Shown piece by piece: positions 37,236-46,441 of a DNA stretch of 64,000 nucleotides; the stretch's first letter is position 1; the number at the start of each line of letters is the position of its first letter. This stretch comes from Ignatzschineria sp. F8392. Lineage in GTDB: Bacteria; Pseudomonadota; Gammaproteobacteria; Cardiobacteriales; Wohlfahrtiimonadaceae. The notes under the pieces are model-generated. The model was given only the letters and a program-made list of their open reading frames with translations. It had not been told where the DNA came from and made no database searches. The stretch lies in contig NZ_NEFF01000003.1 of the NCBI RefSeq assembly GCF_002252045.1, forward strand, positions 124,001 to 188,000, written 5' to 3'. Position numbers and translations under genes: made by a program.

Positions 37236-38081
37236 ATGAAGATTAAAACGATATTGAGGCAGATAAGAGCCGTTATTCCCTCTCAGAGCAATCAACAGAA
37301 GAAATTATTCTCCATTGTGGCGGCAACATTAATTATCACTGCTTGTGCAAGTAGTACTCACGCAGGATTAACGGGTGTTACGCGCTCACAACTACAATTG
37401 ATTCCGGCCGCAGAACTCAATGCGCAATCGAAACAGGCTTATCAAGGGATGATTCTTGATGCTAAAAAATCTGGCGCAGTCGATCATAATTCCCGCACGG
37501 CACAACGCGTTAAGGGTGTTTTTAAACGATTAGTACCCCATACGCAAAACTTCCGCCCCGATAGTGATCAATTTGAGTGGGAGATCAATGTGATTCGTAG
37601 CAATGAGCTCAATGCTTTTGCCATGCCAGGTGGAAAGATGGCGGTCTATAGCGGTATTGTTGAGCAACTCAATCTTACCGATGATGAGATTGCCGCAATT
37701 GTAGGGCATGAAATGGCTCATGTCTTGCGAGAACATAGTCGTGAGAAAGCCTCCCAAGCATTAGTCAAAACTTCGGGGATCTCCATTATCGCCTCCGTAT
37801 TAGGTGTTGGAGAGATTGGCAATGAATTGATGCAACAAGCAGGAGATGTCGCCTTCTCTCTCCCCTTCTCCCGAACGATGGAGAGTGAGGCAGATATTTT
37901 AGGATTGGAATTGATGGCGCTTGCCGGCTATGACCCCAATGCGGCGGTCACCCTCTGGCAGAAGATGTTAAATGCCTCCGGCGGTAGTAGTAGCTCTATT
38001 CTCTCTACCCATCCATCAGGACCGGAAAGAATCACAACACTAAAATCGCAGATTCCTAAAGTGGCCCATCTAGTTAACTAA
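37236..38081 (+). CDS. M48 family metalloprotease, lipoprotein
   Basis: A 281-residue zinc protease of the BepA/LoiP/HtpX-like M48 family. A lipobox IITAC puts the lipidated cysteine at about C37, so the protein is probably exported and membrane-tethered, although a long N-terminal region precedes it. The catalytic HEMAH is at 158-162 and the third ligand glutamate is in MESEADILGLELMA. The role is likely envelope quality control. The start ATG 37236 follows AGGAG (37221-37225); the frame also opens at a TTG at 37215 without such support. It is convergent with holB. Confidence 0.85.
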   Translation: MKIKTILRQIRAVIPSQSNQQKKLFSIVAATLIITACASSTHAGLTGVTRSQLQLIPAAELNAQSKQAYQGMILDAKKSGAVDHNSRTAQRVKGVFKRLVPHTQNFRPDSDQFEWEINVIRSNELNAFAMPGGKMAVYSGIVEQLNLTDDEIAAIVGHEMAHVLREHSREKASQALVKTSGISIIASVLGVGEIGNELMQQAGDVAFSLPFSRTMESEADILGLELMALAGYDPNAAVTLWQKMLNASGGSSSSILSTHPSGPERITTLKSQIPKVAHLVN

Positions 38082-38150
38082 GAGAGAAGGAGAGAGAGGG
38101 AGAGGGGGAAGAATAGGCGTTACCGGCACCTACAGAAACCGGCAATGAGA

Positions 38151-39137
38151 CTAGCCAAAGAAAGAGACAAACCAAGCCTCTAATGCCCAATCGGTTCGTG
38201 TCTGCTCCTCTCGCAATCGATTAATCTCAACTAATTGCTCATATTGCGTTAAACGAAATTGGGGCGAAAGACGCGCAAGATAGAGAAAGAGCGGCTCTAA
38301 TGTAGGAAAACGCTCTCCCGCGGTGGGATCAAAGGAGTTTCGAAGAAGAAAAAAGAGAAAGCCAAAGGTGAGCGCTTCTGTCTCAAGAAGAAGCGTTAAC
38401 TCTCGGCTTGGGAGCGTCTCGCCTAATAGTAATCGCTCGAGACTCTCTTGCAACGGCTGTAGCTTCTCAATATAGCCCTGTTGTAGATAGTTGAGCGCTA
38501 AAAAAGGCGCATCAAAGGTCACCGCTAAGAGCAACCGTAAATGCTCCTCTTTTAGGGAGTAATGCCCTGTAATCTGCTTCTGTAGATAGCTGAGAGAATC
38601 CTCCTCTGAAGGGGACTCTACAAAATAGAATTGGCACCGACTTCGAACGGTGATCGGTAACTTCTCCGGCTCACTACTCTCTAAGAGAAAGAGCAGATCG
38701 TGAGGCGGCTCTTCAAGCACCTTTAAAAGACTATTAGCGGCATTCAGATTCATTCGATCCGCCTGCTTAATCACCACTACTTTCCGACCGGTCTCCGGCG
38801 TGAGTTGCGCAAAATGGTGAATTTTACGAATATCATCCACCTTAATTTCACTCTCGCCTGCGATGATATAGAGATCGGGATGAAACGCCGATTGCAGCCA
38901 GCGACAACTTTGACACACGCCACAAGCATGCCCATCCTGAGGATTCTGACATAAAATCCGATTAACAAGCGCATCCACCAGATACCGTTTACCGACGCCG
39001 GACTTTCCATAGATCAAGAGCGCATGGGGTGGATAAGGGCTTTCGATTCGCTGCATTAAATCGAGATAACCTGCCTGAAGCCAAGGGATCTCTTTAAAGC
39101 GTATTAAGTCCATCATCTCTTTTTGTTCATCTTTCAT
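38151..39137 (-). CDS. holB: DNA polymerase III delta' subunit
   Basis: A protein of about 328 residues, an AAA+ clamp-loader subunit. P-loop region IYGKSGVGKRYLV, zinc-binding CGVCQSC (after C in ILCQNPQDGHAC), KVDDIRKIHHFAQLTPETG and LLKVLEEPPHDLLFLLES with the SRC motif are typical. The start 39137 is preferred because GAGGAG lies about six bases upstream; ATG 39140 is adjacent. It overlaps the 3' end of tmk, in the conserved order fabF-mltG-tmk-holB. Confidence 0.93.
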   Translation of the reverse strand: MKDEQKEMMDLIRFKEIPWLQAGYLDLMQRIESPYPPHALLIYGKSGVGKRYLVDALVNRILCQNPQDGHACGVCQSCRWLQSAFHPDLYIIAGESEIKVDDIRKIHHFAQLTPETGRKVVVIKQADRMNLNAANSLLKVLEEPPHDLLFLLESSEPEKLPITVRSRCQFYFVESPSEEDSLSYLQKQITGHYSLKEEHLRLLLAVTFDAPFLALNYLQQGYIEKLQPLQESLERLLLGETLPSRELTLLLETEALTFGFLFFLLRNSFDPTAGERFPTLEPLFLYLARLSPQFRLTQYEQLVEINRLREEQTRTDWALEAWFVSFFG

Positions 39138-39846
39138 CATCTCCTCCTCGTGCTTGATAAGCGGGGAGACTCTCAATCTTTTTCAAGATCGCATCGGTAA
39201 CCTGATCGATCGGCGCCATTGCATCAATAACGCAAAACTGCGTAGGTCTTGCTTGAGAGAGTGCCTCAAATCCGGCAGATACCTTCTCAAAAAAATGAAT
39301 ATTTTCCGCCTCAAAGCGATCCTTCTTGCCACGAGATTGAACGCGCTTCATCCCCTCAACTACAGGAAGATTGAACCAAAAGGTACAATCAGGGCGAAGA
39401 TCCCCTTGTACAAGTTGTTCTAAGGCCTCAATATCGCTCAAGGGGAGACCACGCGCATAACCTTGATAGGCATAACTCGATTCGGTAAAGCGATCACAGA
39501 GAACCCATTTTCCTGCCTTCATCGCCGGCAATATCACCTTTGCAATATGCTCTGCTCGCGCTGCAAACATTAAGAGCAATTCTGTCATCTGGGACATCTC
39601 CTTTGTGAGGAGTAACTCTCTGACCGACTCACCTAGAGGCGTACCTCCTGGCTCTCGTGTTGTGACAACATCGATTCCCTGCGCCTCTAAAAATGCTTTT
39701 ACATATGCAATCTGCGTACTTTTTCCGGCACCTTCAGTTCCTTCAAATGTAATAAAAGAACCCCGAACGGGGCTCTTATTCTGAAGGGAGTTTTGTATAG
39801 ATGACTTCACTTCCGGTCTCTCTGCTACTTTCTCTTGCTTGATCAC
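39127..39846 (-). CDS. tmk: Thymidylate kinase
   Basis: A 239-residue dTMP kinase (dTMP to dTDP). P-loop FEGTEGAGKST, TTREPGGTPLGESVRELLL (the TREPGGT signature) and the lid region around CDRFTESSYAYQGYARGL are clear. The frame starts at GTG 39846 immediately after mltG. This leaves about 28 residues ahead of the usual FITFEG start, longer than the family norm. A terminator-like hairpin (39756-39777) lies inside that extension. The enzyme identity is certain; the N-terminus is not. Confidence 0.93.
   Translation of the reverse strand: MIKQEKVAERPEVKSSIQNSLQNKSPVRGSFITFEGTEGAGKSTQIAYVKAFLEAQGIDVVTTREPGGTPLGESVRELLLTKEMSQMTELLLMFAARAEHIAKVILPAMKAGKWVLCDRFTESSYAYQGYARGLPLSDIEALEQLVQGDLRPDCTFWFNLPVVEGMKRVQSRGKKDRFEAENIHFFEKVSAGFEALSQARPTQFCVIDAMAPIDQVTDAILKKIESLPAYQARGGDDER
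39750..39777 (-). other. Terminator-like hairpin inside the 5' part of tmk
   Basis: In the mRNA sense AAGAGCCCC pairs with GGGGTTCTT around a GTTC tetraloop (one G-U pair), then TTATT follows. It has the shape of an intrinsic terminator but lies within the open frame, just before the conserved tmk P-loop. It may act as an attenuator or simply be coding coincidence. Confidence 0.4.
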
Positions 39847-39848
39847 TA

Positions 39849-40907
39849 CTATTTCCCTCTCATTCGATCGCGATACTGCTTGACCGCTCGATTATGCTGA
39901 TCTAATGTCTCTGAAAAGAGATGTTCACCAGAACCATCCCCCTTTGCGACAAAGTAGAGCGTCTTACCCGGTTTTGGATTTGCCGCCGCATAGATCGCCT
40001 CTCGACTTGGCATCGCAATTGGCGTAGGGGGAAGCCCATCACGAGTATAAGTATTGTAAGGGGTATCACGTTGAAGATCGCTCTTATAGATTACACCACG
40101 ATATTGATCCCCTAAACCATAGATAACGGTCGGATCAGTCTGTAGACGCATCCCCTTCTGGAGTCGCCGCACAAAAACACCGGCAATCTCTGGTCTTTCA
40201 CTGGCAACTCCCGTCTCCTTCTCCACAATAGAAGCTAGCGTTAAGAGCTCCCCCTTATTTTTAATAGGGAGATTCGGCTGACGCGTCGCCCAAGCCTTAT
40301 CGACCACCTCATTCATCGCCGCGTAACTACGCTTCAAGAGTTCAGCATCACTATAATTTTTAGGAAACAGATAGGTATCGGGGAGAAAATAGCCTTCATA
40401 AGGTTTTCCCTCTAAACCGATCGCTGCCATCACCTCTTCATTACTTAAACCCTTTAAGGTCTGATTGAGATGGGGGGATTTCTCCAAAGCTTGCCGTAGC
40501 TGAGAGAAGTTCCACCCCTCAATAATGGTAAAGTTATATTGCAAGACACGACCACTGGTAATAATTGAGAGAAGTTCAAGAGGATACATCTCCGGTAAGA
40601 GCGCATATTCCCCGACCTTCAACTTACTCGCATCACCGGTAAATCGGGCATACCATTTAAAGTAGAGAGCATTGCGAATAATATTTTTACTACGCAATAT
40701 CCCAACAACATCATCAATCGTCATCCCCGGCTTAATCTCAAGAACGATCCCATCTTCCGGCAAATTCACAGGGGTCTGCAAAAAGTCCTCTAGATCTTTA
40801 GAGACAACAAAGAAGCCGCCTAGCAAAATAATTAAGAAGATAATAACGCTTACTTTCGATAGAAGATAACGAAAAAAGGTCTGAATAACTCTACCCAATA
40901 ATCTCAA
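39849..40907 (-). CDS. mltG: Endolytic murein transglycosylase MltG
   Basis: A 352-residue YceG-like protein. There is one N-terminal membrane helix (about 18-36) and a LysM-like region (VLEIKPGMTIDDVVGILRSKNII). The catalytic domain has LASIVEKETGVASERPEIAGVF, containing the active-site glutamate, then LQTDPTVIYGL and YNTYTRDGLPPTPIAMPS. It cuts nascent glycan strands at the inner membrane. It lies in the fab-tmk-holB cluster; pabC, which separates fabF from mltG in E. coli, is absent. Confidence 0.96.
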   Translation of the reverse strand: MRLLGRVIQTFFRYLLSKVSVIIFLIILLGGFFVVSKDLEDFLQTPVNLPEDGIVLEIKPGMTIDDVVGILRSKNIIRNALYFKWYARFTGDASKLKVGEYALLPEMYPLELLSIITSGRVLQYNFTIIEGWNFSQLRQALEKSPHLNQTLKGLSNEEVMAAIGLEGKPYEGYFLPDTYLFPKNYSDAELLKRSYAAMNEVVDKAWATRQPNLPIKNKGELLTLASIVEKETGVASERPEIAGVFVRRLQKGMRLQTDPTVIYGLGDQYRGVIYKSDLQRDTPYNTYTRDGLPPTPIAMPSREAIYAAANPKPGKTLYFVAKGDGSGEHLFSETLDQHNRAVKQYRDRMRGK

Positions 40908-40923
40908 AAGAAAACCTCTTCAC

Positions 40924-42165
40924 TTAATCTATTTTTTTAAAGATCAGGCTACCATTTGTCCCGCCAAAGCCAAATGAGTTAGAGAGAACGACCTTCAACT
41001 CTGCCGGCTCTGCCTTATTGGCAATGATACGATACTCTGCCACTTCTGGCTCGGGATTATCTAGATTGATCGTAGGAGGAATGATTTGATCTCTCATTGC
41101 AAGAATGGAGAAGATCGCCTCGATCCCACCGGCAGCACCTAAAAGATGACCTGTCATCGATTTAGTTGAACTGATCGCAACATCTTTTGCCGCATCACCA
41201 AAACTGTTTTTGATCGCTTTGAGCTCCATCAGATCGCCGACAGGGGTTGAGGTTCCATGAGCATTGATATAATCGATCTCAGATGGATCAATTCCAGCAT
41301 CTTTAATCGCTGCATTCATACAGAGTGATGCACCTTCACCATCGGGAGAGGGGCTTGTAATATGGTATGCATCTGAACTCATTCCAAAACCGATCAACTC
41401 ACAGTAGATATGTGCGCCTCGGGCTTTAGCATGCTCATACTCTTCTAAAACGATCACACCGGCACCATCCCCTAATAGAAAACCATCACGATCCACATCC
41501 CATGGGCGAGATGCTTTTTCCGGGGCGTCATTACGACGGGAGAGTGCTCTAGCTGCAGCAAATCCTGCAACTCCTAATGGCGTTGTTGCCATCTCCGCAC
41601 CACCTGCTAACATCACATCCGCATCCCCATGCTCGATTAAACGCGCCGCAAGACCGATCGAATGTGTTGCAGAAGCACAAGCAGTAACTGCCGCAATATT
41701 AGGTCCTTTCAATCCCGTCAAGATCGAGATCTGTCCTGATACCATATTCACGATCGACCCAGGTACAAAAAAAGGGCTCACCTTATTGGGCCCACGATCG
41801 ATTAATGTTGAGTGATTCTCTTCAATTCCTGGCAATCCACCGATACCTGATCCAATTAAAGCACCAACACGCTCTGCATTCTCTTCTGTAATTTCAAGTC
41901 CAGAATCTGCTAAAGCATCTAAGCCAGCAGCAATACCATACTGAATAAAGAGATTAAGTCTTCGCGCATCTCTAGGAGAGATATATTTCGATATATCGAA
42001 ATCTTTTACAGGGGCAGAAAATGTTACAGGGGAATTACTCACATCAAAATGGGTAATCGGTGCCGCTCCACTCTTCCCTGCTAAAATATTTTTCCAAGAC
42101 TCTTCATAACTATTTCCTACAGGCGTTACTGCTCCTAGCCCTGTAACAACCACTCGTCGTTTCAT
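40924..42165 (-). CDS. fabF: 3-oxoacyl-[ACP] synthase II (FabF)
   Basis: A 413-residue KAS II that condenses malonyl-ACP with acyl-ACP in fatty acid elongation. The catalytic cysteine is in [10 protein letters not shown], the two histidines in [11 protein letters not shown] and [14 protein letters not shown], and the C-terminal [12 protein letters not shown] is typical. The length is standard. It follows acpP after 255 bp that contain a strong acpP terminator, so it probably has its own promoter or relies on read-through. The spacer also carries TCTACAATTAAAA repeats. Confidence 0.97.
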   Translation of the reverse strand: MKRRVVVTGLGAVTPVGNSYEESWKNILAGKSGAAPITHFDVSNSPVTFSAPVKDFDISKYISPRDARRLNLFIQYGIAAGLDALADSGLEITEENAERVGALIGSGIGGLPGIEENHSTLIDRGPNKVSPFFVPGSIVNMVSGQISILTGLKGPNIAAVTACASATHSIGLAARLIEHGDADVMLAGGAEMATTPLGVAGFAAARALSRRNDAPEKASRPWDVDRDGFLLGDGAGVIVLEEYEHAKARGAHIYCELIGFGMSSDAYHITSPSPDGEGASLCMNAAIKDAGIDPSEIDYINAHGTSTPVGDLMELKAIKNSFGDAAKDVAISSTKSMTGHLLGAAGGIEAIFSILAMRDQIIPPTINLDNPEPEVAEYRIIANKAEPAELKVVLSNSFGFGGTNGSLIFKKID

Positions 42166-42298
42166 TTAAAGCCCCCTTGTCTGTCAGCTTTATCTATATC
42201 CATCAAGTAAATCGGTATTATCTGTCAATAATCTACAGTTGAAAGTTTTACAATTAAAATTTCTACAATTAAAAATTCTACACTGAAAAACTATCGAT

Positions 42299-42347
42299 AA
42301 AAAAAAGCGACTGTATAGAGCTTAATATAAGTCCTAAACAGTCGCTT
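42299..42347 (-). terminator. Intrinsic terminator after acpP
   Basis: On the minus strand AAGCGACTGT and ACAGTCGCTT form a perfect 10-bp stem around a 23-base loop, followed by a run of T. It lies 74 bp after the acpP stop codon and would keep the short, abundant acpP message separate from fabF. Confidence 0.8.
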
Positions 42348-42420
42348 CTATTTACATATGCATTTGAGCAGAGGCTTGTTTCCTAACATCTACCCAAAAT
42401 CACATTCTGTAAATCAACTA

Positions 42421-42654
42421 CTATAGGTTAGCATTTACGTAGTCGATAGCCTGCTGAACTGTAGTAATTTTTTCTGCTTCTTCGTCTGGAATATCGCAGT
42501 CAAACTCTTCTTCAAGAGCCATTACTAACTCAACAGTATCAAGAGAATCTGCACCTAAATCGTCTACGAAAGATGCTGAATTCACAACTTGCTCTTCTTT
42601 AGCATCAAGTTGTTCCATAATTACTTTTTTGACTCGTGCTTCGATGTCGCTCAT
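42421..42654 (-). CDS. acpP: Acyl carrier protein
   Basis: A 77-residue ACP with [20 protein letters not shown] containing the serine that receives 4'-phosphopantetheine (S36 region). It is acidic, with the typical four-helix length. It shuttles acyl chains in fatty acid synthesis. It lies between fabG (123 bp upstream) and fabF, with its own terminator downstream, which fits high-level monocistronic expression. Confidence 0.98.
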   Translation of the reverse strand: MSDIEARVKKVIMEQLDAKEEQVVNSASFVDDLGADSLDTVELVMALEEEFDCDIPDEEAEKITTVQQAIDYVNANL

Positions 42655-42777
42655 AACTTTAAATCCTTAAATTATTATAACAAAATGGCTCGTGCCAATT
42701 CTGTACTAAAAAAACGACTGTTGAATTAACAGTTCACCAAAATTAATACAATGGCAATTATAACTAATAAAAAATCA

Positions 42778-43512
42778 TTAGTCCATCAACATACCACCAT
42801 TAACATTGATGGTTTCGCCTGTAATATAGGCAGCAAGATCGGAAGCTAAAAAGGTGACCGCCGCTGCAATCTCTTCAGGTTCCCCAAGTCTACCAGCGGG
42901 AATATTGGCTAAAAGAGACTCTTTAACAGACTCTGGTAAATCTTTAGTCATATCGGTATCGATAAAGCCTGGCGCCACGCAATTGACTGTAATTCCACGT
43001 GATCCTACCTCTTTTGCCATCGATTTTGTAAAACCAATCACACCTGCTTTTGCCGCCGCATAATTCGTTTGACCGGCATTACCTGTAATACCAACAACAG
43101 AGCTGATGTTAATAATTCGACCATATCTCGCCTTCATCATCGGACGAAGAAGCGCTTTTGAGAGTGCATAGACACTTGTTAGATTGGTTAAAATAACATC
43201 ATTCCACTCATCATCTTTCATTCGCATTAAGAGTTGATCGCGGGTGATGCCGGCATTATTCACCAAAATTGCAGGAGATCCCTTCTTTTCAGTAATTGCT
43301 TTTAAAACTGACTCAATGCTCTCTTGATCTGTAACATTGAGTACTAATCCTTCACCTGAATCTCCTAAATAGGTGGAGATTGTTTCAGCCCCTTTCTCTG
43401 ATGTTGCCGTACCAAAGACATAAGCGCCTTCACGGGCAAGACTTTCGGCAATCGCCTTTCCAATACCGCGCGTTGCGCCGGTGACTAATGCAATCTTTCC
43501 ATCTAAACTCAT
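42778..43512 (-). CDS. fabG: 3-oxoacyl-[ACP] reductase FabG
   Basis: A 244-residue short-chain dehydrogenase. The NADPH motif TGATRGIGKAIAE, the NNAG motif LVNNAGITRDQLL, the catalytic Ser (NISSVVG) and YAAAK are all intact, and the C-terminal GETINVNGGMLMD is typical of FabG. It reduces beta-ketoacyl-ACP. It is the first fab gene here; fabD and fabH, often upstream, are missing, and zapD precedes it across 280 bp of repeat-rich spacer. Confidence 0.97.
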   Translation of the reverse strand: MSLDGKIALVTGATRGIGKAIAESLAREGAYVFGTATSEKGAETISTYLGDSGEGLVLNVTDQESIESVLKAITEKKGSPAILVNNAGITRDQLLMRMKDDEWNDVILTNLTSVYALSKALLRPMMKARYGRIINISSVVGITGNAGQTNYAAAKAGVIGFTKSMAKEVGSRGITVNCVAPGFIDTDMTKDLPESVKESLLANIPAGRLGEPEEIAAAVTFLASDLAAYITGETINVNGGMLMD

Positions 43513-43792
43513 AAATACCTCATTAAAATAAAGGAATTAACGACTCAACCACTCCTCTTTTAAGCGATTGAACATAAAATCATAAAATTCTATCCGGTCT
43601 ACCTGATCTTACCTAATCCTACTTGATCTTCCTGATCTCTCTGGTATCAAAAGCTATCCAACATAAATGATGAACGATAAACAATAAACGCTCATATACC
43701 ATCAACATCTTAGATCACCCCGAACAATCAATCTCTAATAATCAACCTCTAATAACGCTCAAAATAGACTTAAATAGACTTAACGCAATAGG

Positions 43793-44509
43793 TTAAGCAC
43801 CACAAATTTCCACCTTCAAGGTAATATCTGTATCCACTTGACGAGGAGGCTCCCAAGGTGTTGATTGCGCCACTAATCGAATACTCAATTGATGACGGTT
43901 CCCACTAAATTCTGGAAAGAAATCATAACCATCGGTATTGAGGCGCAGTAGCCCTGCCTTCCACTTCACCGATCGATAGTAGAAGCCATGCTTAAAGACA
44001 CACTCCTCTTCAATCATCTTGCTACGAAGATGCTTTAAGACAAAACGGACGGCATGCATCACATTGTCGATTACAGACATCCATTGATAAAAGTGCTGTT
44101 TCCGTAGCTCGAAGGGCATATTGAGCCAATTATGCAATACAGGAAGATCAAATGCACAGATCCCACCAACAATGACAAATCGTTGGCGCAATGTATTGAG
44201 GAAGACATTCTCCTTAACATCATCATAAGCACGAAATGATTGCCGGCTTAAGATATTCTTGAGCTCTACAGCTTCAAGCTGATCATCCCCTTCAAGCTTA
44301 TTCATAGAGATCATCTGATCGAGCTGTTTGATCAACTCAATTTTTGTATCATTTTTAGAGACCAGCGTGACGAGATCTAACAATGCGCGAACGGCAGCGA
44401 TAGTACTATATTCTGAATCATGCTCAATATAGACCACTGCCTGCTCTGCTAACATCTCGATTCTTAAAAAGCGTCTGATACCTTCTGTTAATGGAAACTC
44501 GTAAATCAT
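43793..44509 (-). CDS. zapD: Cell division protein ZapD
   Basis: A 238-residue ZapD (YacF/DUF1342) family protein that bundles FtsZ filaments at the Z-ring. The N-terminal YEFPLTEGIRRFLRIEMLAEQ matches the family's start pattern, and the C-terminal beta-rich part (RLNTDGYDFFPEFSGNRHQLSIR) is also typical. It lies directly after coaE, the conserved pilD-coaE-zapD order. The 5' spacer contains an 8-bp tandem repeat. Confidence 0.88.
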   Translation of the reverse strand: MIYEFPLTEGIRRFLRIEMLAEQAVVYIEHDSEYSTIAAVRALLDLVTLVSKNDTKIELIKQLDQMISMNKLEGDDQLEAVELKNILSRQSFRAYDDVKENVFLNTLRQRFVIVGGICAFDLPVLHNWLNMPFELRKQHFYQWMSVIDNVMHAVRFVLKHLRSKMIEEECVFKHGFYYRSVKWKAGLLRLNTDGYDFFPEFSGNRHQLSIRLVAQSTPWEPPRQVDTDITLKVEICGA

Positions 44510-44669
44510 TCTGATCCTTATCTATTATTTCACTATCTCGCTCTGGAATATTGCTAATAACCCTCACCGCATCAACTCCCACCAGCTCTCATTTTGACCA
44601 CTTTTAAGCAGTTACATGATCTGCCATTGCGCTATTGCATCATTGCATGAATGCATCATTCAACTACTT

Positions 44670-44701
44670 AACTGTATAACTGTATAACTGTATAACTGTA
44701 T
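44670..44701. repeat. 8-bp tandem repeat upstream of zapD
   Basis: Four exact copies of AACTGTAT follow a stretch of degenerate GCATCATT repeats (about 44620-44660) in the coaE-zapD spacer. It is a further example of the short slippage-like repeats seen in many spacers of this window. Confidence 0.85.
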
Positions 44702-44715
44702 AAATTATTACCCTT

Positions 44716-45399
44716 TCAAGTTAGAGCTACAGGCTCTCGATAGTACAGGTGAAGTTTATCAAGTTGCCGTTCCACAAACTGGTTGTTTTCATTGATGATA
44801 ATATGATTACCTAGCTTTCGTCGATCTAAACGGGAGATTTGCGCATTAATAATCTTCTCCGCTAAATCTTTATCAATACTATCACGAGCCATTAAGCGCT
44901 GTAACTGTAATTGATAAGGAACCTCAATTACTAACACATCATCACACAACTCTAAATAGGGGGAATTTTGGTCAATCACAGGGACAACCACCACAATGTA
45001 GGGCGCATGGTGAGATTGATTGATCTGCTCCTCAACTGCACTACGAATACGCCCATGCAAAATAGCCTCTAACTGTTGCTTCGCTTTTTCATCATTGAAG
45101 ATCAACTCACGCATCTTTGGGCGATCAAGCTCACCCTTCGCGGTAAAGAGCTGATCACCAAAAGTATCCCTAATCTCGGCAAGCGCTGCTCGACCACGAA
45201 CATTACTGCTTTGCGTCAACTGCCGGGAGATCTGATCGGTATCGATAATTATCGCCCCTTTTGAAGCAAGATAGTCGGAGACAAAGGTTTTACCACTTGC
45301 AATTCCTCCGGTCAAAAGCAGACGCCTTGCTCTTTGAGCCAAATCTCCCTGCTCATCACCTTGATCTACTCTCGCTTTATCATCTAACGCTTCGCCCAT
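44716..45399 (-). CDS. coaE: Dephospho-CoA kinase
   Basis: A protein of about 227 residues that phosphorylates dephospho-CoA, the last step of CoA synthesis. The P-loop is GGIASGKT, followed by DTDQISRQL and the lid/CoA-domain patterns (RPKMRELIFND, VVVVPVIDQN). The start 45399 is chosen for GGGGGAG just upstream; the open frame runs back to a GTG at 45435 without support. It carries about 25 extra acidic residues ahead of the P-loop compared with the usual MxxIVGLTGGI start. Confidence 0.93.
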   Translation of the reverse strand: MGEALDDKARVDQGDEQGDLAQRARRLLLTGGIASGKTFVSDYLASKGAIIIDTDQISRQLTQSSNVRGRAALAEIRDTFGDQLFTAKGELDRPKMRELIFNDEKAKQQLEAILHGRIRSAVEEQINQSHHAPYIVVVVPVIDQNSPYLELCDDVLVIEVPYQLQLQRLMARDSIDKDLAEKIINAQISRLDRRKLGNHIIINENNQFVERQLDKLHLYYREPVALT

Positions 45400-45569
45400 C
45401 TTCTCCCCCTGCGATATTACACCACAACGCTCCACATATTCACTACATTACAAAACTATGCAATAATCCATACACAGTAGCGCTCATCACGCCCATCTCT
45501 TACCATTTTTATACAACCCAATAAGAGAATGCACGCCAATTGATGCGATCAATCCTCTCTCTTTTTCGT

Positions 45570-46424
45570 TCAATTGCCGAAAATTTGTAGGTTAAAGTAG
45601 AGAATTATACCTGAAAAACCTAATGCCGGCGCAAAGGGTATCACTTTATCCCCCAAATTTTTGGCGATTTTCACCTCTAACGCTCGCTTTAAACTCCCCT
45701 CTAATTTCTCAGCTCGCCTCTGCAATAGAATGCCTTTTAGAGTGATAAAGAATCCATATCCCAATCCTAATAGCGCACTTAATAGCAGAAGTTGCGATAA
45801 ATTTTGTACCCCAACCCAGGCTAAAAGTGCTGCAAAGAGTTTAATATCTCCCCGCCCCATAATCTCCCTTCTCACAAAAAGTACCCCACTCCAGTAACAG
45901 ACCTCAAAGAGAAGATATCCACCCATAACGCCTAAAAGAGCAGATTCGAGCGCAACAGGCCCTAACTGCAAAAGAGAGAGGAGAATACCGCACCATAGTA
46001 GCGGATAGAGAAGCGGATCAGGGATGAGATAGTAGCGCAGGTCAAAGAGGATCAACGGCATCAAAAGGAGAAGAAAGAGGCGGTCCTGCCACTGAAGTTG
46101 ATAATTGAAGAGAAGAGATAAGCTCAGCGAAAGAAGGAGTTGTAGAGAGAATAAAAATAGAAAAAATCGCAGAAAAAGCCTTAAGAGAGTACCAAAAGAG
46201 AGTATCTCTTCCCCTCTTTTATAAGATGGAGAGAAAAGTAATGACAAAAGCATTGAAAACGTTCCCTGCTGAAAAAGGAACAAGTGCCGATTACTCAGAT
46301 TCCGAGGCAAATGACGATTAAAATGCAAATTATAGATCCCTTTACGAATCCACCAAAGCCAAGCGTAGAGAAACAGAATCCCTAACGCAACCAATGCCGA
46401 CAAGAGTAACTCTTTTACCATCAT
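45570..46424 (-). CDS. pilD: Prepilin peptidase (A24 family) lacking the Zn-binding N-terminal motif
   Basis: A 284-residue polytopic membrane aspartyl protease that removes prepilin leaders. Both catalytic aspartates are present: FDLRYYLIPD and GRGDIKLFA (the GxGD motif). The usual N-terminal cytoplasmic domain with two CxxC pairs, linked to N-methylation, cannot be found; the corresponding region (about 30-75) has no cysteine. It forms pilC-pilD-coaE-zapD with its neighbours, with only 17 bp to pilC. Function as peptidase is likely; methyltransferase activity is questionable. Confidence 0.88.
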   Translation of the reverse strand: MMVKELLLSALVALGILFLYAWLWWIRKGIYNLHFNRHLPRNLSNRHLFLFQQGTFSMLLSLLFSPSYKRGEEILSFGTLLRLFLRFFLFLFSLQLLLSLSLSLLFNYQLQWQDRLFLLLLMPLILFDLRYYLIPDPLLYPLLWCGILLSLLQLGPVALESALLGVMGGYLLFEVCYWSGVLFVRREIMGRGDIKLFAALLAWVGVQNLSQLLLLSALLGLGYGFFITLKGILLQRRAEKLEGSLKRALEVKIAKNLGDKVIPFAPALGFSGIILYFNLQIFGN

Positions 46425-46441
46425 TTTCTACCATTTTAACT

